In this document: in pieces, positions 1 to 6,087 of the stretch
How the letters are laid out: each line of letters opens with the position of its first letter
Position numbering within the stretch: position 1 is the first letter of the stretch
Assembly (NCBI GenBank): GCA_047635255.1
Contig: JBLIIR010000061.1
Location: 1 to 6,087 of the forward strand
Reading direction: 5' to 3'
Source of the DNA: Porticoccus sp047635255
Lineage (GTDB): Bacteria; Pseudomonadota; Gammaproteobacteria; Pseudomonadales; Porticoccaceae
DNA length: 6,087 nt
Program-made: the position numbers and the translations under genes
The notes under the pieces: model-generated
Told to the model about the DNA's origin: nothing
What the model saw: only the letters and a program-made list of their open reading frames with translations
Database searches by the model: none

Positions 1-564
1 CATACGGATCCTTTAAGTTTCTCGGAAGCATACAAAGATAGCTGGGCTTACAAAGAACTAGCAATGCAGCGTAATTTTGGTCCAGCGCAACACAAATGGG
101 GGAACATACTTGGCTCTATTTACGCATTCATAGATATCAATGTATTTAACGGCAAGCTACCCTGGACTCTTCGAGACCCAAAGACTGATTACTCTAAACT
201 AAACACAGCGAGCAAATCGAAGCCTCTTGACTACAAGAAACCTGACGGTATTATTAGTTTTGATAAGCTGTCATCAGTGTTTCTTTCCAACACCAACCAT
301 GAGGGCAATCAACTCAACCACCTAGTACTGAAAGATGAGAATTTACCTATATCTTATAATCTTCCTGTTTTTGACGAGCCTGCACAACGGTACTGTCCAG
401 CAGGGGTTTATGAGGTATTGACCAACAATGACGGATCTAAGAGATTTCAGATTAACTCGCAGAACTGCATTCATTGCAAAACTTGTGATATCAAGGATCC
501 CTCTCAAAACATAAACTGGGTGGCTCCTGAAGGAGGAGGAGGCCCTAATTATCCAAATATGTAA
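1..564 (+). CDS. Electron transfer flavoprotein:ubiquinone oxidoreductase (ETF-QO), 3' part
   Basis: ETF-QO is a membrane-associated FAD and iron-sulfur enzyme that passes electrons from reduced ETF (fed by acyl-CoA and related dehydrogenases) to ubiquinone. The frame is open from base 1, so the gene starts left of the window and 187 C-terminal codons are visible. Family features seen: a DPLSFSEAYKDSW-like stretch near the left edge, the GNILGSIYAFID segment, and a C-terminal ferredoxin-like domain. That domain holds a CPAGVYEV motif (Cys at visible residue 132) and NCIHCKTCDIKDP (Cys 156, 159, 162), the four expected 4Fe-4S ligands. The end, EGGGGP followed by NYPNM, matches the usual end of bacterial and mitochondrial ETF-QO, so the C-terminus is intact. 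The FAD-binding N-terminal part is outside the window. The next gene is convergent, 44 bp away, with no clear terminator between them. Identity is very secure. Confidence 0.96.
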   Translation, partial: HTDPLSFSEAYKDSWAYKELAMQRNFGPAQHKWGNILGSIYAFIDINVFNGKLPWTLRDPKTDYSKLNTASKSKPLDYKKPDGIISFDKLSSVFLSNTNHEGNQLNHLVLKDENLPISYNLPVFDEPAQRYCPAGVYEVLTNNDGSKRFQINSQNCIHCKTCDIKDPSQNINWVAPEGGGGPNYPNM

Positions 565-608
565 ATAATCACCAAGTACGCAGTGAACCAGCACACCCCA
601 GATGCCAA

Positions 609-1250
609 TTAACTTGATGTCTTGCCCATAGTAGCCCCAATCTCAATAATAAAGCTTAAAAAACTTTCTCTATCATCAGTATCAAGCTGAAAATTGTCTG
701 CTAGAGATAAATCTATAGCTCCCTGAACCAAGGCAAGATATGAAAAATAATGGTGCGATGGGGGTGCGTCCTGCAGCAAACCTTTTTTAACAAGCAGTAG
801 AATTGCTTCATTGATGGAGACTACATTGGAGTCTCTTAAAGCATAAAATTGAGCCATACTTTTAGTAACTTGGGTATCATACTTTAGCTGGTCTTCCAGT
901 TGCTGCGTAAGACGATCCAGCTCTGGGTCAGCCAAGCGCATCTTAAGATAGAGGTGGACAGGAGCAAAAGGATCGCTATCAGTCGCCCTCATGCTCAGCT
1001 GCATGCTGGCTGTAATTTTATTCTCGTAATCAAGTAGGATGCGCATTAATATTTCCGCCTTGGAAATAAAATGCTTATAGATTGTTCCTTTGCCAATTCC
1101 TGCATGCTTAGCAAGCAAGGAGATTGTAATATTAGCTATACCTTGTTTTTTTGCCAATCGTATAGCGCTATCTATGATAGCTTGCTCTCTCGCAAGAAAT
1201 CTTTTTTTCTTTTCATGAAATTTATCAATATTGATGTCATCTTTTGGCAT
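609..1250 (-). CDS. TetR/AcrR-family transcriptional regulator
   Basis: A 213-residue protein with the standard TetR layout: an N-terminal DNA-binding domain and a helical C-terminal ligand/dimer domain. Residues 18-68 form the three-helix DNA-binding unit, with the helix-turn-helix at about 41-61 (TISLLAKHAGIGKGTIYKHF, then SKAEIL), a near-consensus TetR signature. Residues 75-213 are unassignable helical sequence, as usual for the variable effector domain. The first 17 residues are charged (KKKR) and precede the domain. The ATG at 1248-1250 is the only good start because no internal Met comes before the domain. No strong Shine-Dalgarno sequence is visible. It lies 96 bp after the small-protein gene on the same strand and converges on the ETF-QO gene. 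From memory, a similar TetR gene lies near etf genes in Pseudomonas, so control of fatty-acid or ETF-linked genes is possible but is inference. The ligand is unknown. Confidence 0.93.
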   Translation of the reverse strand: MPKDDINIDKFHEKKKRFLAREQAIIDSAIRLAKKQGIANITISLLAKHAGIGKGTIYKHFISKAEILMRILLDYENKITASMQLSMRATDSDPFAPVHLYLKMRLADPELDRLTQQLEDQLKYDTQVTKSMAQFYALRDSNVVSINEAILLLVKKGLLQDAPPSHHYFSYLALVQGAIDLSLADNFQLDTDDRESFLSFIIEIGATMGKTSS

Positions 1251-1265
1251 TCAAGTATCACTAAG

Positions 1266-1289
1266 TAATTGCTTAAGAAGCATAATTGC
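1266..1289. promoter_or_regulatory. Candidate operator: 7-bp direct repeat and imperfect dyad upstream of the TetR gene
   Basis: TAATTGC occurs at 1266-1272 and again at 1283-1289, a 17-bp period. Between them lies CTTAAG (1272-1277). The same segment can be read as an imperfect inverted repeat: AATTGCTT at the left, then AAGCATAATT at the right with two extra bases. It lies 16-39 bp upstream of the TetR start codon, where autoregulatory TetR operators are commonly found. A TATATA box follows at 1291-1296, but no matching -35 was found. This is pattern reading only. Short AT-rich repeats arise easily by chance. Confidence 0.27.
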
Positions 1290-1346
1290 CTATATAGCTT
1301 ACCGCTAAAGTAAAACCTTCAAGGCGCGATCTATGTTTTTATTTTT

Positions 1347-1610
1347 TCAATACGAAGGCAGATCTGATTGGTTGTTTCTAACTTTTGCATCATCAGCTAA
1401 GAACCACCTCCGCCATTGTACCTTTGGTTCACACATATAATATTTTACTTTAATTTTATTAGCCGCCTTATGACAACCGACAGTAGTCATGAATCCAGCC
1501 TGCACCAACGATCGACGCTCGTCAAAAAAATTCTCTTTGACAAACAAATCATACCTTGGATACCAGCACACTACGGTCACTACAATTAGAGCTATAAATA
1601 TATACTTCAT
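1347..1610 (-). CDS. Small membrane-anchored or exported protein of unknown function
   Basis: An 87-residue protein that I cannot assign to a named family. It begins with a hydrophobic segment (residues 3-16, KYIFIALIVVTVVCW-like), which suits a signal peptide or signal anchor. A short polar region of mixed charge follows, so most of the protein is probably periplasmic. Cys15 is not in a lipobox because the residue before it is Val, so a lipoprotein is unlikely. Cys46 and Cys59 flank a short helix-like stretch (HKAANKIKVKYYM) and could form a disulfide in the periplasm; a basic, Trp-rich stretch (QWRRWF) follows. The ATG is well supported: an AAAGGA Shine-Dalgarno sequence lies about 6-8 bases upstream (1617-1622 on the given strand). 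The gene sits 75 bp downstream of the MFS gene and 96 bp upstream of the TetR gene, all on the same strand. Coding is likely; function is open. Confidence 0.72.
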   Translation of the reverse strand: MKYIFIALIVVTVVCWYPRYDLFVKENFFDERRSLVQAGFMTTVGCHKAANKIKVKYYMCEPKVQWRRWFLADDAKVRNNQSDLPSY

Positions 1611-1642
1611 TCTAAGTCCTTTCTTGTGGCTAAAGAGACTAA

Positions 1643-1659
1643 TAGTAGTGTTACTACCA
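1643..1659 (-). other. Small hairpin between the MFS gene and the small-protein gene
   Basis: On the minus strand TGGTAGT and ACTACTA can pair across an AAC loop, giving a 7-bp stem with one G-U pair. No run of T follows on that strand, so it is not a proper intrinsic terminator. It could weaken read-through, protect an mRNA end, or mean nothing. Confidence 0.2.
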
Positions 1660-1685
1660 GTTGTTTATTAATAGAACGCCTTCAA

Positions 1686-2846
1686 TTATTTATCAAGGGT
1701 TAATTTTGCATCTCTTAGCCAAAACCATGCAACAAGAAAAGCAATAAAACTCGATGATGCTGCATAATTAAAAGCGTAAATCGGCGTCACATCCCAGGCA
1801 AGGCCTCCAGTGTAAGAGCCAATAGCTCCGCCAGCACCATAGCAGCATGAACTATATAACGCTTGGGCCTTTCCTTGGCAACTTACATCAAAAAATCTGC
1901 GGACACACTCCATGCAGGCGGCATGAAAAGCGCCGAAAGTGAATGCATGTAAAACTTGAGCTAAAATTAATAGCCATAATTCGTCAGCATAGTGACCTAT
2001 AATTAGCCATCGCAATGTCGCAAAAAATAGGCAGCCCAGCACAATTGATCGCACACCAATATGCAAAAGCAATCTATACATCATCAAGAACACAATGACT
2101 TCTGCTGCTACCCCAATAGACCAAATAGCACCAATGCCTGCACGACTATATCCGAAAGATTCCAAATAAATACTAAAAAAACTGTAGTACACCCCATGAG
2201 AAAGCTGCATCAACAAGCCAACCAAAAGAAATACAACTACAGGGGTTCGTGTTGCTACCGAAATAAACCTATCACTAACTTTTCCATTGGAGCTAGGTGC
2301 GGCATTAGGCACAAATATACTAGATAAAAAGATACCAATCAAAAGCGTTAGCCCAACAACAGGTAGCGTATCTATATCATGAGAGTCAAACCAAAATCCA
2401 CCGCCTAGCACAGAGACAATAAACCCTACAGAGCCCCATAAACGAATTCGACTATAGGTCTCTGGAGCTTTCTCAAGATAGCTCATGGTGATGACTTCAT
2501 GTTGAGGAAGGATCGCATTCCAAAAAAAACTATACCCAATCATTACTAATGCAATTGACCAAAATTTTTGGTCAATAAAAATACCGAGAAAACAGAGGCA
2601 AGAAAGGAAGGCGCCCAGTCGAATAACAGCCGACCTCCTCCCTGTATAATCAGACAGCCATCCCCAAATATTGGGAGCAATCATTTTTGTAGCCATAGGT
2701 ATAGCCAGCAAAACTCCTATGTCGGTAACACTGAAACCTTTTGAATATAGAAATAACGACCAGTAAGGATGCAGGGCACCAAGTAGGCCAAAAAAACAGA
2801 AATAGAAGGCTGATAAGCGCCAATATGGGGTTAATAGTTGGGGCAT
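1686..2846 (-). CDS. MFS transporter, HcaT/phenylpropionate-permease-like (MFS_1_like)
   Basis: An inner-membrane secondary transporter of about 386 residues with about 12 hydrophobic segments, the usual length for the major facilitator superfamily. Numbered from the ATG: an early PYWRLSAFYF segment; a first-loop MFS motif A (GWLSDYTGRRS, residues 62-72); RIRLWGSVGFI at 133-143, typical of the HcaT-like group; and in the second half an LHAFTFGAFHAACME segment, also characteristic. This places it near the 3-phenylpropionate permease group, but the substrate cannot be read from sequence. It lies about 20-30 bp after aroC on the same strand, so co-transcription is likely. From memory, Pseudomonas also has an MFS gene right after aroC. 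Start choice is uncertain: an in-frame GTG lies nine bases upstream (2853-2855), and neither start has a clear Shine-Dalgarno sequence. I prefer ATG on codon type. Confidence 0.9.
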   Translation of the reverse strand: MPQLLTPYWRLSAFYFCFFGLLGALHPYWSLFLYSKGFSVTDIGVLLAIPMATKMIAPNIWGWLSDYTGRRSAVIRLGAFLSCLCFLGIFIDQKFWSIALVMIGYSFFWNAILPQHEVITMSYLEKAPETYSRIRLWGSVGFIVSVLGGGFWFDSHDIDTLPVVGLTLLIGIFLSSIFVPNAAPSSNGKVSDRFISVATRTPVVVFLLVGLLMQLSHGVYYSFFSIYLESFGYSRAGIGAIWSIGVAAEVIVFLMMYRLLLHIGVRSIVLGCLFFATLRWLIIGHYADELWLLILAQVLHAFTFGAFHAACMECVRRFFDVSCQGKAQALYSSCCYGAGGAIGSYTGGLAWDVTPIYAFNYAASSSFIAFLVAWFWLRDAKLTLDK

Positions 2847-2876
2847 CTTTTTCACAATTAAATAAGATTTTATAGC

Positions 2877-3959
2877 TTATGGTTTTGAGCTGATGACAAC
2901 ATCAAAATTTTGGGCTCTTTGCCTCAGCAAATGATCCATTAATGTAATTGCTAGCATTGCTTCAGCTATCGGGGTTGCTCGAATACCCACGCAAGGGTCA
3001 TGTCTACCTTTCGTGACAACTTCTATAGGGTTGCCATTTACATCAATTGAACGACCCGGTATACGAAGACTGCTTGTTGGTTTCAAAGCTATATTTGCAA
3101 CGATATTCTGCCCAGTGGAAATCCCACCCAAAATACCGCCAGCATTATTCGATAGGAAGCCATCTGGAGTAATTTCGTCTCGATGTTCGCTACCCACTTG
3201 ACTGACTGAATCAAAACCAGAGCCTATCTCAACCCCCTTTACTGCATTGATACTCATTAACGCATGCGCTATGTCTGCATCAAGACGATCAAATACTGGT
3301 TCTCCTAAACCTACAGGCATATTGCTTGCTGTCACTGTTATTTTAGCACCGACAGAATTTCCTTCTTTTAGCAAAGCCTGCATGTAAAGCTCCATCTCTG
3401 AAACTTTGTCAGGGTCCGGACAGAAAAAAGGGTTATTTTCCACCTCCTCTAAAATAATTTTCTCTGCTTTTATGGGGCCTAGTTGAGACAAATATCCTCT
3501 AATTATAATTCCTTCTTTTTGATGTAAATATTTTTTAGCAATAACTCCTGCTGCAACACGCATGGCTGTTTCACGAGCCGATGAGCGGCCTCCTCCTCTA
3601 TAATCTCGAAGACCATATTTTTTTTGGTAAGTATAATCAGCGTGAGCGGGTCGAAATTGGTCTTTAATATTAGAGTAATCTTTTGAGCGCTGATCAGTAT
3701 TTTCGATTATCAAGCCTATAGGTGTGCCCGTTGTTTTTCCCTCAAAAATACCTGACAGTATTTTTATCTCATCACCTTCCATGCGTTGAGTAGTATAGCG
3801 AGACTTCCCTGGTTTACGTCGATCTAGATCGCACTGTATATCTTCCTCAGATATCTCAAGACCAGGAGGGCATCCATCAATAATGCAACCCAAAGATGGT
3901 CCATGGCTCTCGCCAAAAGTGGTTACAGAAAACAGTTTTCCAATAGTATTACCTGACAT
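2877..3959 (-). CDS. aroC: Chorismate synthase
   Basis: AroC converts 5-enolpyruvylshikimate-3-phosphate to chorismate in the cytoplasm, using reduced FMN. It is the last shared step toward aromatic amino acids, p-aminobenzoate and ubiquinone. The 360-residue protein matches the usual bacterial length. Visible signatures in order: TFGESHG with His19; a DLDRRKPGKSRYTTQR segment (44-59); FRPAHADYTY with His106; YRGGGRSSARETA (120-132); the SNNAGGILGGISTGQ region; and RHDPCVGIRATPIAEAM near the end. The two conserved histidines and the FMN/substrate-binding arginine segments are all intact. Translation could begin at a TTG four codons upstream (3969-3971), but ATG at 3957-3959 gives the family-typical MSGNTIGKLF start, and the GGTG just upstream is a plausible weak ribosome site. 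It is the first gene of a minus-strand cluster and diverges from folE. Confidence 0.98.
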   Translation of the reverse strand: MSGNTIGKLFSVTTFGESHGPSLGCIIDGCPPGLEISEEDIQCDLDRRKPGKSRYTTQRMEGDEIKILSGIFEGKTTGTPIGLIIENTDQRSKDYSNIKDQFRPAHADYTYQKKYGLRDYRGGGRSSARETAMRVAAGVIAKKYLHQKEGIIIRGYLSQLGPIKAEKIILEEVENNPFFCPDPDKVSEMELYMQALLKEGNSVGAKITVTASNMPVGLGEPVFDRLDADIAHALMSINAVKGVEIGSGFDSVSQVGSEHRDEITPDGFLSNNAGGILGGISTGQNIVANIALKPTSSLRIPGRSIDVNGNPIEVVTKGRHDPCVGIRATPIAEAMLAITLMDHLLRQRAQNFDVVISSKP

Positions 3960-4018
3960 AAACACACCCAAATATATTCATATAACAATATCACAAGCAC
4001 ACCAAAAATTATTGCCAT

Positions 4019-4024
4019 ATTATA
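4019..4024 (-). promoter_or_regulatory. aroC: Candidate -10 box for aroC
   Basis: The minus strand reads TATAAT here, an exact match to the sigma-70 -10 consensus, about 60 bases upstream of the aroC ATG. At a 17-bp spacing the -35 position reads ACAAAG, which is a poor match, so the call rests on the -10 alone in AT-rich DNA. It is the best candidate I see for the aroC-MFS transcript. Confidence 0.35.
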
Positions 4025-4104
4025 GACGATAATCTAGATATCTTTGTGTGAGTAGCTGTTACATAGGAATTGTTTAATAATTTAGTCACAATAGCCAACA
4101 TTTT

Positions 4105-4230
4105 AGAAGACATCTGTCCCAAAATTTATGCTATTCTAAATCTTCAAAACATCATTATTATTTAAAATAAAAATTCATTTATTAAACTCATTCAACTTCA
4201 GTCAAATTAAACTAAAAACTGAGAAGACAT
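4105..4230. repeat. Short repeats in the aroC-folE divergent region
   Basis: The 9-mer AGAAGACAT occurs at 4105-4113 and 4222-4230; the second copy overlaps the folE ribosome-binding region. ATTAAACT occurs at 4181-4188 and 4206-4213, 25 bp apart. TTTAGAA (4102-4108) and TTCTAAA (4134-4140) form a 7-bp inverted repeat with a 25-base gap. All are in the AT-rich folE leader and could be regulator contacts, but low complexity makes chance repeats quite likely. Confidence 0.25.
4129..4137 (+). promoter_or_regulatory. folE: Candidate extended -10 element for folE
   Basis: TGCTATTCT fits an extended -10 (TGn followed by a 4-of-6 match to TATAAT), about 95 bases upstream of the folE ATG. No good -35 is present at the expected distance. 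The right arm of a TTTAGAA/TTCTAAA inverted repeat overlaps it. This is a weak call; the leader downstream is very AT-rich and could hide other promoters. Confidence 0.2.
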
Positions 4231-4232
4231 TC

Positions 4233-4778
4233 ATGACCACAGATTGCTTTAAAAAAATTATCGAATCCACTGGTGAAGACACCTCCAGACCCGGCCTGAT
4301 TGACACCCCTAAAAGAGCCTCAGAATCGTTTAGTTTTCTCACTAGAGGCTACAATCAGAACCTTGAAGAGATTATCAATAATGCTTTATTTCCTTCTGAA
4401 TCTAGAGAAATGGTTATAGTTAAGGACATTGAACTTTACTCGCTCTGCGAGCATCATCTATTGCCATTTATTGGCAAGTGTCATGTAGCCTACATTCCCA
4501 ATGGCAGAGTCCTAGGTCTATCAAAAGTCGCACGAGTAGTAGACATGTTCGCGAGACGCCTACAAATTCAAGAAAATCTAGTAACGCAGATCGCCAAAAC
4601 AATTGAAGATGTCACAGGGGCATCTGGAGTTGCTGTTATCATAGAGGCTAAGCATATGTGCATGATGATGCGAGGTGTGGAAAAACAAAACTCTATTATG
4701 AAAACTTCAGCAATGCTAGGATGTTTCCGTGAGCAGCAAGCTACAAGAAACGAGTTTCTTTTTCTCCTCAAAGATTAA
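4233..4778 (+). CDS. folE: GTP cyclohydrolase I
   Basis: Converts GTP to 7,8-dihydroneopterin triphosphate, the first step of folate and other pterin synthesis; the family forms cytoplasmic homodecamers. The 181-residue protein is the short form lacking the long N-terminal extension of E. coli FolE (222 residues), and it closely resembles short Pseudomonas versions. Key residues are intact: CEHHLLPF with zinc ligands Cys72 and His75 and active-site His74; HMCMMMRGVEKQNS with catalytic His141 and zinc ligand Cys143; and GLSKVARVVDMFARRLQ (95-111) for subunit packing and substrate binding. The zinc-dependent type I enzyme is therefore expected to be active. The ATG at 4233 is preceded by a GAGAAG purine stretch (4221-4226) at usable spacing. 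It is transcribed divergently from aroC and converges on the DUF4389 gene 113 bp away. No clear intrinsic terminator follows. Confidence 0.97.
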   Translation: MTTDCFKKIIESTGEDTSRPGLIDTPKRASESFSFLTRGYNQNLEEIINNALFPSESREMVIVKDIELYSLCEHHLLPFIGKCHVAYIPNGRVLGLSKVARVVDMFARRLQIQENLVTQIAKTIEDVTGASGVAVIIEAKHMCMMMRGVEKQNSIMKTSAMLGCFREQQATRNEFLFLLKD

Positions 4779-4891
4779 TTCTCAAGACGATTTTTGCACG
4801 CTACATGCTTTAATCATAAAGAGAATCGCCATGTCGAAACAGGCAAATAAACACTTTATGACCTAAGATTAATTGTTTGCTGGGCTTTTAA

Positions 4892-5266
4892 TTATACCTC
4901 TGATTTCTTATCATCTTTTTCAACAAAAGTAGGTACATCATCTACCTCAGAAGCAGATGAGTCTTGTTCGACAACAGTCTCTGTGGGTAGTTCAACCTCA
5001 GGCCAATCTGAGAAAGGGAACGGTTTTTGATCATTATTGTAGGTTAGAAAGAGGAATGCCTGGCACGTCCATATGGAAACTCCCTGGCCAAAAGACTGCA
5101 GGTGTCTATTTGGTTTTCCAGACCAAACTACTGCTGCAAATTGCATGAAGCTAATAATAAATACAATGATTCGGGAAATAACAGACAGGAGTCCAAACAA
5201 GACCATGTACAAAGCTCGAATCCAGTTATCGATATTACGCAAATTTATTTTAGTTTGATTTTCCAT
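4892..5266 (-). CDS. DUF4389 domain membrane protein
   Basis: A 124-residue protein matching the DUF4389 pattern: WIRALYMVLFG (15-25), a long hydrophobic segment through about residue 48 with an embedded Gln (SFMQF), then SGKPNRHLQSFGQG (49-62), and the hallmark FLTYNNDQKPFPFSDWP (73-89). After residue 90 the tail is acidic and low in complexity (EVELPTETVVEQDSSASEVDD), probably disordered and cytoplasmic or periplasmic. One long or two tightly spaced membrane helices are likely. The biochemical role is unknown. The start is supported by a GAGGA Shine-Dalgarno sequence just upstream of the ATG. It follows gpsA by 42 bp on the same strand, so it is probably co-transcribed; from memory this pairing recurs in other gammaproteobacteria. 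That hints at a membrane or phospholipid-related role, which is inference only. Confidence 0.88.
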   Translation of the reverse strand: MENQTKINLRNIDNWIRALYMVLFGLLSVISRIIVFIISFMQFAAVVWSGKPNRHLQSFGQGVSIWTCQAFLFLTYNNDQKPFPFSDWPEVELPTETVVEQDSSASEVDDVPTFVEKDDKKSEV

Positions 5267-5308
5267 TCAGTCCTCACTACTATTTTTCAGGTCAGTAAGA
5301 CATAAGAA

Positions 5309-6087
5309 TTACTTACCCATGAACTCCACATCGATATTTTGCTCAGCAAGCATCATAGTTCTCAAAACATCTTCTACAGGCCTACCATTAAACATTGTTT
5401 CATATAAGGCATTCACAAGTGGCATATAGATTTGTAATTTTTCAGCCTCTTCTTTAATCATTCGAGTTGTGTTTATTCCCTCTGCTACATGCCCCACTTC
5501 TGCTGTTGCCTCATCAACAGAAAGACCGCGACCTAAAGCTAAGCCAATCTGATAATTTCTACTTAAAGGCGAGGTGCAGGTCACAAAAAGGTCTCCAACA
5601 CCGCTTAGTCCCAAAAAAGTCATAGGGTTAGCCCCAAGAGCAGCGGAAAACCGACTCATTTCAGCCAGACTTCTGGTAACAAGCACACTGACTGTGTTTT
5701 GACCCATTTTCATAGAAGCAGAAATACCTGACGCAATGGCATAAATATTTTTCAACGCCCCCGCAAGCTCAACACCAAGCCTATCTGAATTGGCATAAAC
5801 ACGAAAATAATGCGAACCTAGCAATTGCTGGATATCGCAACAAACCTGAGGGTTATTGCTTGCTATTACGGTAGCTGTAATTGCCCTATTTGCAATTTCT
5901 ATAGCGAGGTTGGGTCCACTAATGACACCCACCCGAGCTTGAGGTAGCTCTTCTTCGAGGACCTGACTCATTAATTTAAATGTCTCGGCCTCAATACCTT
6001 TTGCTGTGCTAATAACCTGGACGCCTGAAGCAACATACCTGCTAGCCTCATTGGCTAATTTTCTGAATGCGTTGCTGGGTACAGAAA
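5309..6087 (-). CDS. gpsA: NAD(P)+-dependent glycerol-3-phosphate dehydrogenase, N-terminus missing
   Basis: GpsA reduces dihydroxyacetone phosphate to sn-glycerol-3-phosphate, the backbone for phospholipids, in the cytoplasm. About 258 C-terminal residues are visible; the family is usually about 330-340 long, so roughly 75-80 residues, including the GxGxxG Rossmann motif, lie beyond the right edge. The frame is open to base 6087, well upstream of the internal ATG at 5969-5971. The visible part starts with VPSNAFRKLA, then the STAKGIEAET segment. Other motifs are VISGPNLAIEI, the catalytic Lys in ELAGALKNIYAIASG (codon 5750-5752), GVGDLFVTCTSPLSRNYQIG, and the C-terminal EGINTTRMIKEEAEKLQIYMPLV. 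All expected C-terminal landmarks are intact and the TAA is at 5309-5311. The DUF4389 gene follows after 42 bp, suggesting an operon led by gpsA or by a gene outside the window. Confidence 0.96.
   Translation of the reverse strand, partial: SVPSNAFRKLANEASRYVASGVQVISTAKGIEAETFKLMSQVLEEELPQARVGVISGPNLAIEIANRAITATVIASNNPQVCCDIQQLLGSHYFRVYANSDRLGVELAGALKNIYAIASGISASMKMGQNTVSVLVTRSLAEMSRFSAALGANPMTFLGLSGVGDLFVTCTSPLSRNYQIGLALGRGLSVDEATAEVGHVAEGINTTRMIKEEAEKLQIYMPLVNALYETMFNGRPVEDVLRTMMLAEQNIDVEFMGK

Noticed and set aside
343..594. Minus-strand ORF across the end of the ETF-QO gene
   Set aside because: Its translation has no family features, and it overlaps a strongly conserved iron-sulfur domain read on the other strand.
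4047..4063. CRP-like half sites (TGTGA then TTACA) upstream of aroC
   Set aside because: The gap between half sites is seven bases rather than six and the second half is imperfect, so it does not fit the CRP consensus.
4831..4866. An 11-codon ORF (ATG to TAA) after folE, preceded by an AAGAGA purine stretch
   Set aside because: Too short to judge, no recognisable product, and such ORFs are common by chance.
4771..4874. AAGATTAATT repeated at 4771-4780 and 4865-4874
   Set aside because: A 10-bp AT-rich repeat, the first copy spanning the folE stop; no palindrome, no target-site logic and no gene content between the copies.
4779..4891. Possible bidirectional terminator between folE and the DUF4389 gene
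   Set aside because: I found no compact GC-rich stem with a T run. ATTCTC (4778-4783) can pair with GAGAAT (4821-4826), but only across a 37-base loop.
4957..5305. Three plus-strand ORFs opposite the DUF4389 gene
   Set aside because: They are antisense to a gene with a good ribosome-binding site and recognised motifs; their products show no domain pattern.
1..6087. Defence, mobile or other unusual multi-gene system
   Set aside because: All larger genes fall in known families, most of them core metabolism; no transposase, integrase, nuclease, toxin-antitoxin pair, reverse transcriptase or array-like repeats were seen.

Overview
The window is an AT-rich stretch of bacterial chromosome with tightly packed housekeeping genes and no sign of mobile DNA, rRNA, tRNA or CRISPR. 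The proteins read as gammaproteobacterial. The 181-residue GTP cyclohydrolase I resembles the short Pseudomonas-type enzyme, aroC is followed by an HcaT-like MFS gene, and gpsA is followed by a DUF4389 gene. I infer an AT-rich relative of Pseudomonadales/Cellvibrionales/Oceanospirillales, possibly marine. The sequence alone does not fix the genus.

Layout, left to right: (1) The 3' part of an electron-transfer flavoprotein:ubiquinone oxidoreductase gene (+, 1-564), with the complete C-terminal 4Fe-4S domain. (2) Convergent to it, a TetR-family regulator (-, 609-1250). (3) A small membrane-anchored or exported protein of unknown function (-, 1347-1610). (4) An MFS transporter of the HcaT-like type (-, 1686-2846). 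(5) aroC, chorismate synthase (-, 2877-3959). Genes 5 and 4 lie about 20-30 bp apart and look like one transcription unit; genes 3 and 2 follow on the same strand after gaps of 75 and 96 bp and may or may not be read through. (6) A 273-bp intergenic region between divergent genes, with candidate promoters and short repeats. (7) folE (+, 4233-4778). (8) On the minus strand, convergent to folE, a DUF4389 membrane protein (4892-5266) just downstream of gpsA (5309 to beyond the right edge, N-terminus missing).

Functionally the window covers electron entry into the quinone pool (ETF-QO), the last step of the shikimate pathway (AroC), the first step of pterin/folate synthesis (FolE) and glycerol-3-phosphate supply for phospholipids (GpsA). 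AroC and FolE start the two arms that meet in folate: chorismate to p-aminobenzoate, and GTP to dihydropterin. Their shared upstream region is the most interesting regulatory spot. I found no convincing undescribed multi-gene system. The real unknowns are the small cysteine-containing protein, the transporter substrate, the TetR target and the DUF4389 role.
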